Shown here piece after piece: positions 42,725 to 52,440 of a stretch of DNA of 64,000 nucleotides. The notes beneath the pieces are model-generated. The model had not been told where the DNA came from. It ran no database searches and saw only the letters and a program-made list of their open reading frames with translations. The position numbers and the translations under genes are program-made. The stretch comes from Jeotgalibacillus terrae. Its GTDB lineage: Bacteria; Bacillota; Bacilli; Bacillales; Jeotgalibacillaceae. Every line of letters begins with the position of its first letter. Positions within the stretch are counted from its first letter, which is position 1. The stretch is taken from positions 1-64,000 of the forward strand of contig NZ_JAFBDK010000016.1 of assembly GCF_016908195.1 (NCBI RefSeq), given 5' to 3'.

Positions 42725-43654
42725 TTGGGTAAATATGTCTTGCAACGCATATTTTATATGGCGTTAACCTTATTTATCGTAATCTCTTTAACGTTTTTCC
42801 TGATGCAGTTAATACCTGGTTCACCTTTTTCCACTGCTGCTAAGCTCTCAGACTCACAACTGGCAATTATGAATGCAAAATACGGACTCGATCAGCCTTT
42901 GCCGGTACAGTATGCAATGTATATGGGTAATGTGCTTCAGGGAGATCTCGGTGTATCTTTTCAATTCAGTAACACGCCTGTCACTGAATTAATTGCAGGG
43001 AGAATTGGTCCTTCTTTATCCTTAGGATTGCAGGCAATGATTTTCGGTACAATTTTCGGAATCTTACTTGGAATCATTGCGGCTCTCAGACAGAATACAT
43101 GGCTTGATTATGGTTCCACGTTTGTTGCCGTTCTTGGTAAATCAATCCCGTCATTTGTATTTGCTGCAATGCTTCAATATATTATTGGTGTTCAGTTAGG
43201 CTGGTTACCTGTAGCATTTTGGCGTGGGTTTGAGTATTCCATCCTTCCTACGATTGCATTGTCCATATTCCCCATCTCGATTGCTGCCAGATTTATGAGA
43301 ACAGAAATGATTGATGTTCTAGGTTCGGATTATATTACTCTTGCAAAAGCAAAAGGTGCTTCAGGTTATGAAATTGCCTTTAAACATGCAATGAGAAATG
43401 CGCTGATTCCGGTTGTAACAGTTTTAGGACCATTAACTGTAAGTTTAATTACAGGTTCTCTGGTAGTAGAACGGGTATTTGCAATTCCTGGACTCGGTGA
43501 ACAATTCGTTACATCAATTAACGTACTAGATTACTCTGTTATTATGGGTACAACAATACTATTTGCGTCGCTATTTATTTTCACAGTGTTTGTAGTAGAT
43601 ATTCTTTATAGTATTATTGATCCTCGTATCAGATTGTCAGGGGGAAATAACTAA
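42725..43654 (+). CDS. oppB: Oligopeptide ABC transporter permease OppB
   Basis: 309 residues, six membrane helices. The start at TTG 42725 has TGGAGGTG upstream and gives GKYVLQRIFYMALTLFIVIS. The Dpp/Opp permease pattern continues through RTEMIDVLGSDYITLAKAKG, the EAA loop that contacts the ATPases. Its last base overlaps the oppC start (TAATG), so the two are translationally coupled. It pairs with OppC as the transmembrane channel. Confidence 0.95.
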   Translation: MGKYVLQRIFYMALTLFIVISLTFFLMQLIPGSPFSTAAKLSDSQLAIMNAKYGLDQPLPVQYAMYMGNVLQGDLGVSFQFSNTPVTELIAGRIGPSLSLGLQAMIFGTIFGILLGIIAALRQNTWLDYGSTFVAVLGKSIPSFVFAAMLQYIIGVQLGWLPVAFWRGFEYSILPTIALSIFPISIAARFMRTEMIDVLGSDYITLAKAKGASGYEIAFKHAMRNALIPVVTVLGPLTVSLITGSLVVERVFAIPGLGEQFVTSINVLDYSVIMGTTILFASLFIFTVFVVDILYSIIDPRIRLSGGNN

Positions 43655-44685
43655 TGGCAAATCATTCCGATAAGCGCTTTCCAAAAGCGATGTTCGAACC
43701 TGCCCAGGTAGATGAAGCGCTGGCAGAAAAAATTGAAAAGCCAAGTTTGAACTTTTGGCAGGATGCTTTTTTAAGAGTCAGAAAAAATAAGGCCGCAATT
43801 ATCAGTTTCATCATCTTAATGCTACTGGTTATTGTGACATTTGTAGGTCCATATATTAATGGTTATGACAGCGAAACTCAAAATGCTGCCCATTCTAACC
43901 TTCCGCCGAGAATTGATGCACTGGCAGATGTCAGCTGGCTTCCATTTGAAGGTACGTGGGAAGATCGAAATGGAAATACGCTTTACCCGTACGAAGAACG
44001 CGGTATTGAAGAATCATACTGGTTTGGAACGGATAAATTTGGACGTGACCTGTTTACCCGCTTATGGGAAGGTGTTCAGATTTCATTATTAATTGCAGTT
44101 CTTGCAACGGCTATTGATATGATCATCGGTGTATCATATGGTGCCATTTCCGGTTATTTCGGAGGCAGAGTTGATAATATCATGCAGCGTATCATTGAGA
44201 TTCTGACAGGTATTCCTAACCTGGTTATTGTTATTCTATTAATCCTGGTCCTCGAGCCTGGTATACTGTCCATTACACTTGCCCTGGCCATAACCGGCTG
44301 GACAACCATGGCGCGTGTTGTACGTGGACAGGTTCTGAAATTAAAAAATCAGGAGTTTGCGCTTGCCTCTAAGACACTTGGTGCCACTGATTTCCGTATT
44401 ATCTTTAAGCACCTGATGCCAAATATGGTCGGTGTTATTATCATCAATACAATGTTTACAATTCCGAATGCGATTTTCTTTGAAGCATTCTTAAGCTTTA
44501 TTGGACTCGGACTGCAGCCACCTGATGCTTCACTTGGAACACTGATTGAAGATGGGTTCAAGGTTATGCTTCTGTATCCATCCCAGTTAATTATTCCATC
44601 AATCGTGATTAGTATTCTGATGATTACGTTCAACCTAATGGCTGATGGATTGCGTGATGCATTCGATCCAAAAATGAGAGACTGA
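43654..44685 (+). CDS. oppC: Oligopeptide ABC transporter permease OppC
   Basis: 343 residues. A cytoplasmic N-terminal arm of about 45 residues (typical of OppC) is followed by six helices, an extracellular insert before WFGTDKFGRDLFTRLWEGVQ, and the EAA loop VVRGQVLKLKNQEFALASKT. AFLSFIGLGLQPPDASLGTL is the usual C-terminal signature. It forms a heterodimer with OppB. Confidence 0.95.
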   Translation: MANHSDKRFPKAMFEPAQVDEALAEKIEKPSLNFWQDAFLRVRKNKAAIISFIILMLLVIVTFVGPYINGYDSETQNAAHSNLPPRIDALADVSWLPFEGTWEDRNGNTLYPYEERGIEESYWFGTDKFGRDLFTRLWEGVQISLLIAVLATAIDMIIGVSYGAISGYFGGRVDNIMQRIIEILTGIPNLVIVILLILVLEPGILSITLALAITGWTTMARVVRGQVLKLKNQEFALASKTLGATDFRIIFKHLMPNMVGVIIINTMFTIPNAIFFEAFLSFIGLGLQPPDASLGTLIEDGFKVMLLYPSQLIIPSIVISILMITFNLMADGLRDAFDPKMRD

Positions 44686-44700
44686 GGCTGGTGAATAATC

Positions 44701-45753
44701 GTGAATAATATTTTAGAAGTAAAAGATTTAAATATTTCTTTTCACACTTATGCCGGAGAAGTTCAGGCGATCAGAGGTGTGAACTTTGAATTGAGAAAGG
44801 GAGAAACGCTTGCGATTGTTGGGGAATCAGGTTCAGGGAAATCTGTAACCACTAAATCTATTATGAGACTTCTTCCAAAATCAAATTCAGAGATTAAGCA
44901 GGGAAGCCAGATTTTATTTGATGGCAAAAACCTTGCTGAACTGTCAGATAAAGCAATGGAAAAAATCAGAGGAAAAGATATTTCGATGATTTTTCAGGAT
45001 CCAATGACTTCATTGAATCCGACAATGAAAATTGGCAAACAGATTGCAGAGCCATTAATTAAGCACCAGAACTTTTCAAAATCACAGGCAAAGCAAAGAG
45101 CGCTTGAACTGCTGGAACTTGTAGGACTGCCTAATCCTGAAATCAGAATTAATCAGTATCCTCACCAATTTTCAGGAGGACAGCGTCAAAGAATCGTTAT
45201 TGCCGTTGCACTTGCCTGTAATCCAAAAGTTTTGATCGCAGATGAGCCGACTACTGCACTTGACGTGACGATCCAGGCTCAGATTCTGGACCTGATGAAA
45301 GATCTTCAGAATAAAATTGATACATCTATTATTTTCATTACACATGACCTCGGCGTAGTAGCGAGTGTAGCTGACCGTGTAGCTGTTATGTACGGCGGTA
45401 AAATTGTAGAGGTAGGAACAGTAGATGAAATCTTTTATAATTCACAGCACCCATACACATGGGGGCTGATCAGTTCAATGCCAAGCATTGATACAGAAGA
45501 CGACGAATTGTTTGTGATCCCAGGGTCTCCGCCGGATCTATTAAATCCTCCAAAAGGGGATGCTTTTGCAGCGCGTAACCGCTATGCGATGGCAATTGAT
45601 CAGAGTGAAGAACCACCGATGTTTAAAGTTTCAGATACACATTATGCAGCAACCTGGTTATTGCATCCGGATGCACCGGTAATCGAGCCGCCGGAAGCTG
45701 TGCAAAGAAGAAGAAAGCAATTCCCTGGAAATGTAACTAAGGGGGAGAAATAA
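44701..45753 (+). CDS. oppD: Oligopeptide ABC transporter ATPase OppD
   Basis: 350 residues, GTG start 15 bp after oppC. Walker A is GESGSGKSV, the signature is FSGGQRQRIVIAVALA, Walker B is VLIADEPTTALDV and the switch His is in ITHDLG. The Opp-type C-terminal extension contains SPPDLLNPPKGDAFAARN. Such extensions often hold an iron-sulfur cluster site with Cys residues, but no cysteine cluster is visible in this one. Confidence 0.95.
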   Translation: MNNILEVKDLNISFHTYAGEVQAIRGVNFELRKGETLAIVGESGSGKSVTTKSIMRLLPKSNSEIKQGSQILFDGKNLAELSDKAMEKIRGKDISMIFQDPMTSLNPTMKIGKQIAEPLIKHQNFSKSQAKQRALELLELVGLPNPEIRINQYPHQFSGGQRQRIVIAVALACNPKVLIADEPTTALDVTIQAQILDLMKDLQNKIDTSIIFITHDLGVVASVADRVAVMYGGKIVEVGTVDEIFYNSQHPYTWGLISSMPSIDTEDDELFVIPGSPPDLLNPPKGDAFAARNRYAMAIDQSEEPPMFKVSDTHYAATWLLHPDAPVIEPPEAVQRRRKQFPGNVTKGEK

Positions 45754-46695
45754 ATGACTGAGAAAATGGCTGAAAAGTTAATTGAAGTAAAAAATCTAAA
45801 GTTATTTTTCAATGAAGGTAAAAAAAATGAAGTAAAAGCTGTTAACGATATCAGCTTTGATATCTATAAAGGTGAGACACTTGGTCTCGTAGGAGAATCG
45901 GGCTGCGGTAAGTCAACAACAGGCCGTACACTGATCCGCCTTTATAACGCTACTGACGGGGAAGTAAACTATCGCGGTGAGAATGTCCATGATGTGAAAA
46001 ACAAAGAGAAAACGCTGGAATTCAACCGCCGTATGCAAATGATCTTTCAGGATCCCTATGCATCTCTGAACCCGAGAATGAAAGTAGTGGATATTATTGC
46101 TGAAGGAATTGACCTTCATGGGCTTGCTTCTTCTAAGAAAGAACGTGAAGAAAAAGTTCATGAGCTTTTAGAAATTGTTGGTCTGAATCGTGATCACGCT
46201 GGCAGATATCCTCATGAATTCTCAGGCGGACAGCGCCAGCGTATCGGAATTGCCCGCGCACTGGCTGTGGACCCTGAATTCATTATCGCCGATGAGCCGA
46301 TCTCAGCACTGGACGTATCGATTCAGGCACAGGTCGTTAACCTGATGAGAAAACTTCAGAAAGATAAGGGCTTAACGTATCTATTCATTGCCCATGATCT
46401 ATCAATGGTAAAGTATATCAGTGACCGTATCGGTGTCATGTATTTTGGAAAGCTGGTTGAACTGACAACGAGTGAAGAATTATACAAAAATCCATTACAT
46501 CCTTATACACAATCACTTTTATCTTCTATCCCATTCCCGGATCCTGATTATGAGCGTCAAAGAGTACGTAAAACTTACGATCCGAAAAGCCATCAGTACA
46601 CTGACAGTGATGACGTGAAAATGCGTGAAGTGAAACCTGGACACTTTGTTTATTGTTCAGAAAAAGAAATGCAGGAAATGAAAAAAACTTTTTAA
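45754..46695 (+). CDS. oppF: Oligopeptide ABC transporter ATPase OppF
   Basis: 313 residues. It starts directly after the oppD stop, with GGGGGAGAAA within the oppD end as ribosome site. Walker A is GESGCGKSTTG, the signature FSGGQRQRIGIARALA, Walker B FIIADEPISALDVS, and the switch His is in IAHDLS. It powers peptide import with OppD. A terminator follows at 46708. Confidence 0.95.
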   Translation: MTEKMAEKLIEVKNLKLFFNEGKKNEVKAVNDISFDIYKGETLGLVGESGCGKSTTGRTLIRLYNATDGEVNYRGENVHDVKNKEKTLEFNRRMQMIFQDPYASLNPRMKVVDIIAEGIDLHGLASSKKEREEKVHELLEIVGLNRDHAGRYPHEFSGGQRQRIGIARALAVDPEFIIADEPISALDVSIQAQVVNLMRKLQKDKGLTYLFIAHDLSMVKYISDRIGVMYFGKLVELTTSEELYKNPLHPYTQSLLSSIPFPDPDYERQRVRKTYDPKSHQYTDSDDVKMREVKPGHFVYCSEKEMQEMKKTF

Positions 46696-46707
46696 TATGA
46701 CTTGTAT

Positions 46708-46738
46708 GAAAAAACCAGCCGTGATGGCTGGTTTTTTT
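46708..46738 (+). terminator. opp operon terminator
   Basis: AAAAAACCAGCC pairs with GGCTGGTTTTTTT. The next ~300 bp before tdh is AT-rich and holds no further gene that I can see. Confidence 0.9.
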
Positions 46739-47045
46739 AATGTATTCAGGTGAGAATGACAAGCGACCGCTGACGAAAGCATTTCGTAAACCAGCAGGAT
46801 GATTTTATAGACAAACCATATGATGTTATAAATAGCACAATTTATCGCAAACAGCTATGATTCCACCAACCTTCTCCTGAAATAATTAATCATAATAAAC
46901 TTATTTATAAAATATGTCCTTCCAGTATAAACATTTTAATTGATATATGTTAAATTAATAGAGAAATAACTATTTGATAACAATAATTGTATTCCTGAAA
47001 TGGACATTTGTTCTTTTAAATATAACATGCAATGGAGGGTTTCAT

Positions 47046-47996
47046 ATGAAACGTATATTAGTCACTGGAGCGCTTGGTCAGATTGGATCGGAATTAATTA
47101 CAAAACTTCGTGCTGAATACGGGGCGGACAACGTCATCGCATCTGATATCCGTACAGCAGACACAGAAGCTGTGACTGGAGGTCCATTTGAAATCCTTGA
47201 TGTCACAGACGGCGCAAAGATGAATGAGCTCGTGTCAAAATACAATGTAGATACAATGATGCATATGGCTGCACTGCTTTCAGCCAAAGCAGAGGAATCT
47301 CCTCAGCTTGCGTGGCATCTGAATATGGGCGGACTGATGAACGGTCTTGAAACAGCCCGTGAGCATAACCTGCAATTTTTTACGCCAAGTTCTATTGGGG
47401 CTTTTGGTCCTGATACACCGAAAACACATACACCGCAGGATACAATTCAGCGTCCGACAACGATGTACGGTGTGAACAAAGTGTCAGGTGAGCTGCTATG
47501 TGATTATTATTTCAAACGCTTTGGCGTTGATACCCGTGGCGTACGCTTCCCGGGTCTGATCTCGTATGTAACGCCACCAGGAGGCGGTACGACTGATTAT
47601 GCAGTGGAAGTTTATTATGAAGCATTAAGATCAGGGAGCTATACTTCTTATATTGATAAAGGTACGTATATGGATATGATGTATATGCCGGATGCGCTTC
47701 AGGCCATTGTGGACCTGATGGAAGCGGATCCTGCAAAGCTGAAGCATCGTAATGCGTTTAATGTGACTGCAATGAGCATTGAGCCGGAAATGGTCGCTGC
47801 TGAAATCAAAAAGCATATACCTTCTTTTGACATGAACTATCAGCCGGATCCTGTACGTCAGGCAATCGCTGACAGCTGGCCGGATGCGATTGATGCATCA
47901 GCAGCAAAGCAGGAGTGGGGCTTTAAAGCGCAGCATGATCTGGCATCTATGACAAAAGATATGCTGACGAAACTCCGTACAACCATAACAAACTAA
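47046..47996 (+). CDS. tdh: L-threonine 3-dehydrogenase, SDR type
   Basis: 316 residues from ATG 47046, with GGAGGG upstream; the frame is open further upstream but without a ribosome site. The Rossmann start is [19 protein letters not shown], the catalytic pair Tyr141/Lys145 is in [11 protein letters not shown], and [20 protein letters not shown] is typical of the short-chain threonine dehydrogenases, distinct from the zinc MDR type of E. coli. It oxidises threonine to 2-amino-3-ketobutyrate, the substrate of Kbl at 38775. The long spacing between the two genes is unusual. Confidence 0.9.
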   Translation: MKRILVTGALGQIGSELITKLRAEYGADNVIASDIRTADTEAVTGGPFEILDVTDGAKMNELVSKYNVDTMMHMAALLSAKAEESPQLAWHLNMGGLMNGLETAREHNLQFFTPSSIGAFGPDTPKTHTPQDTIQRPTTMYGVNKVSGELLCDYYFKRFGVDTRGVRFPGLISYVTPPGGGTTDYAVEVYYEALRSGSYTSYIDKGTYMDMMYMPDALQAIVDLMEADPAKLKHRNAFNVTAMSIEPEMVAAEIKKHIPSFDMNYQPDPVRQAIADSWPDAIDASAAKQEWGFKAQHDLASMTKDMLTKLRTTITN

Positions 47997-48004
47997 TTCA
48001 TACT

Positions 48005-48049
48005 AAAGCTGTTTTGAGCCTGATTAAAGGGTTTTGAAACAGCTTTTTT
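48005..48049 (+). terminator. tdh terminator
   Basis: AAAGCTGTTT pairs with AAACAGCTTTTTT around a 22-base loop. Confidence 0.75.
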
Positions 48050-48083
48050 CTATTTTGGATAAATTTTACCTTATTTATAAGAG

Positions 48084-48110
48084 TTCGACCTTTTCCTTCA
48101 AAAATCGACA
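48084..48110. promoter_or_regulatory. Two Spo0A-box-like heptamers
   Basis: TTCGACC (48084) and ATCGACA (48104), read on the minus strand as GGTCGAA and TGTCGAT, are each one base off the 0A-box TGTCGAA. They are 20 bp apart, upstream of a sporulation-type kinase gene. Confidence 0.3.
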
Positions 48111-48190
48111 TGGTATGATAATAGTATTGATTGACGCTTTCATAAGGGTAGTAAATACATATAAAAATAGAATGATTGGCAGGTGAGAAA

Positions 48191-49489
48191 ATGCTGCAAT
48201 CCTATACATTTTCACAAATAAAGGGCCTGATCGGTATTATTGCGATCGTATTTTTCGTTCAAATTGTTTTTATCGTGTCAGGGTTGAATTCCTGGTTTTC
48301 AACAACGACCTATATATTGATTGAAATGATTGTTGCCATAACACTGTTTTGGCTGGGCATTATGATTTACAAACGGGCACAATCTCTCAGAAATCTTTTT
48401 AAAGAGATGGAAGAGGAAGAATTTAAAATGTCAGCGATGATTCAGTCAATGCCGGATTTTGTGTGCTTTAAAGACGGCCAGGGAAGATGGATCAGAACAA
48501 ATGATTTTGGTCTGGAGCTATACGGGCTGAAAGGAAAACATTATATCGGAAAGACTGACGGGGAACTTGGAGAGGTTAATCCATTTTTTAAAGAAGCATT
48601 TGATTACTGCGTATTGACCGATGAACAGACCTGGCAAAAAGGGACGACTGACCGCAGTGAGGAATCCTTCTATGTGGAATCGGGTGAATACAAGTCATTT
48701 GATGTGATCAAAGTACCGATTTTTCATAAGGATGGAAGCAGAAAGGCACTGATTACAATCGGACGTGATATTTCTCAGCAGAAAGCAGCTGAAGAACAGT
48801 TGCTGAGACGTGAAAAGCTCTCTGTTGCCGGCGAACTTGCATCCGGCATTGCCCATGAAATTAAAAATCCACTGACCAGTCTGAAGGGATACGTTCAGCT
48901 GATGAAAGAAAATGGACCATTATCCGATGAACGTGTGGAACTGATGGCTTCAGAAATTGACCGTATTCAGTCAATCACAGAGGAACTATTGGTGCTGTCA
49001 AAGCCGGAGATTAAAAAGCATGAACAGTTTTCAATCTGTGATTCTGTTGAATACGTCATTAACTTTATGAAGCATCAGGCAGCTGCGAAAGATATTAAAA
49101 TCGAAGTAAATCGACTGCAGGCGAAAGACCGTTATGTATACGGGGATCGTAACCAGATCGTACAGGTTTTTATCAACTTGATTAAAAACAGTATCGAAGC
49201 CATTGAGAGTGAAGGTGAAATCCTGATCAAGCCTGTGATTGAAAACAAAATGATCCAGATTGAAATCTGTGATTCCGGACCGGGTATCCCAGAAGAAATG
49301 TTTGAGAAAATCTCTGAACCGTTTTACACAACCAAAGAAAAAGGTATGGGCCTCGGGCTGACGATCTGTCATAGAATCGTTCAGGCGCACGGAGGGACCC
49401 TAACCTTTGAAAACCTTTCTGAAGGCGGAACAAACGCCATCGTCAAATTACCAGTCTACAAACAGGAAAAGACACTTACAAAAACGTAA
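48191..49489 (+). CDS. PAS-domain sensor histidine kinase (KinE/sporulation type)
   Basis: 432 residues from ATG 48191, with AGGTGAG upstream; a TTG at 48176 would add five residues and lacks a site. Two membrane helices lie at about 9-31 and 38-61, and a PAS domain at about 75-205 (MIQSMPDFVCFKDGQGRWIR). The H-box is GIAHEIKNPLTSLKGYVQLM with His222, and the ATPase domain has NLIKNSIEAIE, DSGPGIPE and GMGLGLTICHRIV. No response regulator is adjacent, as for kinases that feed the Spo0F-Spo0B-Spo0A phosphorelay. The sda gene 1.7 kb away encodes an inhibitor of such kinases. Confidence 0.85.
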   Translation: MLQSYTFSQIKGLIGIIAIVFFVQIVFIVSGLNSWFSTTTYILIEMIVAITLFWLGIMIYKRAQSLRNLFKEMEEEEFKMSAMIQSMPDFVCFKDGQGRWIRTNDFGLELYGLKGKHYIGKTDGELGEVNPFFKEAFDYCVLTDEQTWQKGTTDRSEESFYVESGEYKSFDVIKVPIFHKDGSRKALITIGRDISQQKAAEEQLLRREKLSVAGELASGIAHEIKNPLTSLKGYVQLMKENGPLSDERVELMASEIDRIQSITEELLVLSKPEIKKHEQFSICDSVEYVINFMKHQAAAKDIKIEVNRLQAKDRYVYGDRNQIVQVFINLIKNSIEAIESEGEILIKPVIENKMIQIEICDSGPGIPEEMFEKISEPFYTTKEKGMGLGLTICHRIVQAHGGTLTFENLSEGGTNAIVKLPVYKQEKTLTKT

Positions 49490-49499
49490 GTGTCTTTTG
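49467..49499 (+). terminator. Kinase gene terminator
   Basis: AAAAGACACTTAC pairs with GTAAGTGTCTTTT. The 5' arm codes for the last residues of the kinase. Confidence 0.85.
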
Positions 49500-49544
49500 T
49501 TTGTCTATTAAACTTTTACTATGTAATAGCCCGCTATATCAGAG

Positions 49545-50906
49545 CTAAAACAGTAAATGCGCGACACCGGCAATAATCGGCAGCGTGATAATCGTACGAA
49601 GTAAGAAAATTAACACAAGGTCCAGGAAATTAACCGGCACCTTAGAACCGAGCAGTACGCCACCAACCTCAGACATATAGATCAGCTGAGTAACCGATAC
49701 AGCTGCAATGACAAAGCGCGTCATTTCAGACGGGATATCAGCACCAATGATAGCCGGCAGGAACATATCAGCAAAACCGACAACCATTGTCTGAGCGGCA
49801 TCAGCAGCATTTGGGAGTTGAAGAAGTTCAAGGATCGGTACAAACGGTGTACCAAGAATAACGAAGAAGCTTGTTTCTTCAGCGAGAATCAGCGCAATCG
49901 TACCAAAAGCCATAACCACTGGTGCTACGCCTAACCACATATCTAATACATTTTTCATACCGCTCTTGAAGAAGTGACTGACGCTATTGTTTTTCTTCGC
50001 AGCTTCAATCGCCATTTCGGTCCCGTGCTGAATGCGTGATTTACCATCAGGAACATCCTCAAGTGATTCTTCTTCCTCTGCTTCAGAAATATACGTCTTT
50101 TTCTTCAGCGATAATGGCGGAATTCGCGGCATAATAATCGCAGCGATAAATCCGGCTAATGCAATTGTCAGATAAAATGGAATAAAGTAAGCTTCGAGAT
50201 CTACTTCTTTTATAATGACAATACTGAAAGTGATAGAAACGATTGAGAACGTTGTCCCGATAACTGCAGCTTCACGTTTTGAATAATGACCTTCTTCATA
50301 CTGCTTATTTGTCAGCATAACGCCGATTGTTCCGTCACCGAGCCATGAAGCGAGAGAATCAATTGAAGCACGGCCTGGTAATCTGAATAATGGACGCATA
50401 ATTTTTGCCATCAGTGTACCAAACCACTCCAGGAGCCCGAAGTTAAGCAGCAACGGAAGAAATAGTCCTGCAAATAGGAATAAAGAGAATAATAGCGTAA
50501 TCAATCCGCCTTCACCGAGCAGAAGTCCGCCCGTGTATTCAGACCAGATCAGCTCTGTTGAACTGCCGCCAAGCTGAAAAAGTGTAATCACTGCAAAGAC
50601 AGCAGCAAGGATTCTGACAATCACCCAGAACCATGAAACCATAAATAAATTATTTCTGAATTCATAATTTGTAATAAAATCAGGCTTTGCTACACGTGCA
50701 GTCAATGAAACAACTGCAGCAATGATGATTAGCAATGTCATAAGCGCAGGAATTGCACTGCCGATTAATAACTGCAGCCAATCAGATAGAATAGCGATTG
50801 GAATGGTAACAGCCTCTTCAGTAGGAATCGGCATCATAAATAGAAATATCCCGATAATTGAAGGGATAATAAAGCGCAAATAGTCTTTTGCTGTAAAAGT
50901 ATTCAT
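49545..50906 (-). CDS. YjiH-family membrane protein with nucleoside-recognition (Gate) domain
   Basis: 453 residues with about ten hydrophobic segments. FRLPGRASIDSLASWLGDGT and the later VGFADMFLPAIIGADIP are Gate-domain signatures shared with YjiH and the spore maturation proteins SpmA/SpmB. A charged cytoplasmic loop lies at about 275-310. Its substrate is unknown; Gate proteins are thought to be transporters. A cre-like site lies 110 bp upstream on its promoter side. Confidence 0.8.
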   Translation of the reverse strand: MNTFTAKDYLRFIIPSIIGIFLFMMPIPTEEAVTIPIAILSDWLQLLIGSAIPALMTLLIIIAAVVSLTARVAKPDFITNYEFRNNLFMVSWFWVIVRILAAVFAVITLFQLGGSSTELIWSEYTGGLLLGEGGLITLLFSLFLFAGLFLPLLLNFGLLEWFGTLMAKIMRPLFRLPGRASIDSLASWLGDGTIGVMLTNKQYEEGHYSKREAAVIGTTFSIVSITFSIVIIKEVDLEAYFIPFYLTIALAGFIAAIIMPRIPPLSLKKKTYISEAEEEESLEDVPDGKSRIQHGTEMAIEAAKKNNSVSHFFKSGMKNVLDMWLGVAPVVMAFGTIALILAEETSFFVILGTPFVPILELLQLPNAADAAQTMVVGFADMFLPAIIGADIPSEMTRFVIAAVSVTQLIYMSEVGGVLLGSKVPVNFLDLVLIFLLRTIITLPIIAGVAHLLF

Positions 50907-51016
50907 ATTTTTTCTCCTTTGGACTGAACTTTATTCAATAATAATGAATAAAAATAAGACAGACTTAATTTTAATTCACACCTCCAGTGAAATCAATGAT
51001 TTAGTTTGAAAAATAT

Positions 51017-51030
51017 CAGTAAGCGCTTTC
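51017..51030. promoter_or_regulatory. cre-like site upstream of the YjiH-like gene
   Basis: AGTAAGCGCTTTCA differs from the palindromic cre form TGWAARCGYTWNCW at one position. Its location upstream of the minus-strand gene would allow CcpA control. Confidence 0.5.
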
Positions 51031-51181
51031 AATTTCATTTAACCATTTTTAAGCTGTACAATCAAATACAGCATGATTTTAAGAGGTAGAATTTATGAAC
51101 TGAACCCTTATAAGCAGGTTTATTTAATGTGAAGCCTGGGAAAAATAACTTTATAAAAAAAGAATAATGAGGTGGGGCTGG

Positions 51182-51325
51182 ATGAATACACTTGATCATT
51201 TATCAGATGAGAAATTATTAGAAGCACTGAAATCTGCGAAAAAGCAGAACCTTGAAAAAGATTTTATACAATTGCTTGAAGAAGAAGTAGAAAAAAGAGG
51301 CCTCCGCGCCCAGATGTGCTCATAA
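51182..51325 (+). CDS. sda: Sporulation histidine kinase inhibitor Sda
   Basis: A 47-residue product, close to the 46 residues of B. subtilis Sda. LSDEKLLEALKSAK then NLEKDFIQLLEEEVEKRGLR follow the helical-hairpin pattern of Sda ([20 protein letters not shown] in B. subtilis). Leu24 and Phe28 correspond to the kinase-contact residues Leu21 and Phe25. GAGGTGG precedes the ATG. Sda binds the dimerisation domain of sporulation kinases and blocks phosphorelay entry when replication is disturbed. In B. subtilis it is DnaA-controlled, but I found no convincing DnaA box here. A terminator follows. Confidence 0.85.
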   Translation: MNTLDHLSDEKLLEALKSAKKQNLEKDFIQLLEEEVEKRGLRAQMCS

Positions 51326-51347
51326 CAGCAGGTGTCTGCTGTTTTTT
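51324..51347 (+). terminator. sda terminator
   Basis: AACAGCAG pairs with CTGCTGTT across GTGT, followed by T6. Confidence 0.9.
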
Positions 51348-51442
51348 ATTTTGTATGATATTTGTAAATTCTGAGCAGTGTAACCCCTTCCAGAAAATCC
51401 ACTATGATACAATAGTCCAATCAATAACAAGTAGGTGAAAAA

Positions 51443-52312
51443 ATGATTAAACTAATTGCTTCCGATATGGATGGTACGCTGCTCAATGGCAGCCATGAAG
51501 TCGGAAAAGAAACCGTTCAGGCAATCAAAGAAGCAAAAGATGCCGGAATTGAAGTCATTATCGCAACAGGCAGATCCTATAAAGAAGCAGTCGTTCCGCT
51601 CAAAAATGCCGGTCTCTCACTTCCGGTCATTGTTGTCAATGGAGCTGAAATCCGCAATGAAAAGGGTGAACAGCTCTACCAGGAAGGTCTTAGCACACAA
51701 AAGGCTAACGAAGCAGCTGATGCACTTGAACAGCTTGATATTTACTTTGAAATTTATACTGAAGAAGGTACGTATACAAATCATAGGGAACATGGGATTC
51801 AACTCTTGATTGACATCTTTTTAACGTCCAATCCCGATACACCGCTTCCACACGTAAAAGAAGAAGCAGAAAACCGGTATGATGAAGGCCACGTTCATGT
51901 AGTGGATGATTATCATGCAGTATTTTCTTCATCAGAAACGGTCTATAAGTTTCTTGCTTTCTCATCCAAACCTGAAAAGCTGGAAAAAGCAAAAGAGGTG
52001 TTAAATAACCTCGGCGGACTTGCAATCAGTTCATCAGGTAAAGAAAATCTTGAAATCACAAGTGTTGATGCACAAAAAGGAATCGCGCTTGAATGGTTTA
52101 TTAATCAGCGCGGGATCGATGCAGAAGATGTGATGGCTATTGGAGATAATTATAATGATGTTTCTATGATGAAGCTTGCCGGCTGGTCAGTTGCTATGGG
52201 GAATGCCCCTAAAGACATTCAGGAAATCTGCCGTCACGTCACATCAACGAACCGTGAAGAAGGCGTGGCAAAAGCGATTCGTAAGCTGACTGAGACAGAA
52301 GCGAAAGTGTAA
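51443..52312 (+). CDS. Cof-type HAD hydrolase
   Basis: 289 residues. HAD motif I is IASDMDGTLLNG (Asp8, Asp10), motif II ATGRS, a type C2b cap follows, and motifs III/IV are QKGIALEW and AIGDNYNDVSMM. The group dephosphorylates small phosphorylated sugars or cofactors such as FMN or PLP; the substrate is unknown. A TAGGTG site lies before the ATG. It is followed by two family B repeats. Confidence 0.85.
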   Translation: MIKLIASDMDGTLLNGSHEVGKETVQAIKEAKDAGIEVIIATGRSYKEAVVPLKNAGLSLPVIVVNGAEIRNEKGEQLYQEGLSTQKANEAADALEQLDIYFEIYTEEGTYTNHREHGIQLLIDIFLTSNPDTPLPHVKEEAENRYDEGHVHVVDDYHAVFSSSETVYKFLAFSSKPEKLEKAKEVLNNLGGLAISSSGKENLEITSVDAQKGIALEWFINQRGIDAEDVMAIGDNYNDVSMMKLAGWSVAMGNAPKDIQEICRHVTSTNREEGVAKAIRKLTETEAKV

Positions 52313-52317
52313 AGTTG

Positions 52318-52436
52318 TCCAGCTCCAGCAGGCAGGTCCTCGAGTCATAAGCCACAAAGTGCTAAAGGGAAAGTTCGCCCTTTTTCACTTTGCGTCTTAT
52401 GCTTGTCGGACCTGAACGCCTGCTTCCGCTTTTCTT
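52318..52436 (+). repeat. Family B hairpin repeat, unit 1
   Basis: Starts TCCAGCTCCAGCAGGC. Stems: GCAGGC (52328) with GCCTGC (52418), AGGTCC (52334) with GGACCT (52408), CATAAG (52346) with CTTATG (52396), and inner CAAAGTG with CACTTTG. It ends CTTCCGCTTTTCTTA. Unit 2 follows at a 123-bp period. Confidence 0.85.
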
Positions 52437-52440
52437 ATGA

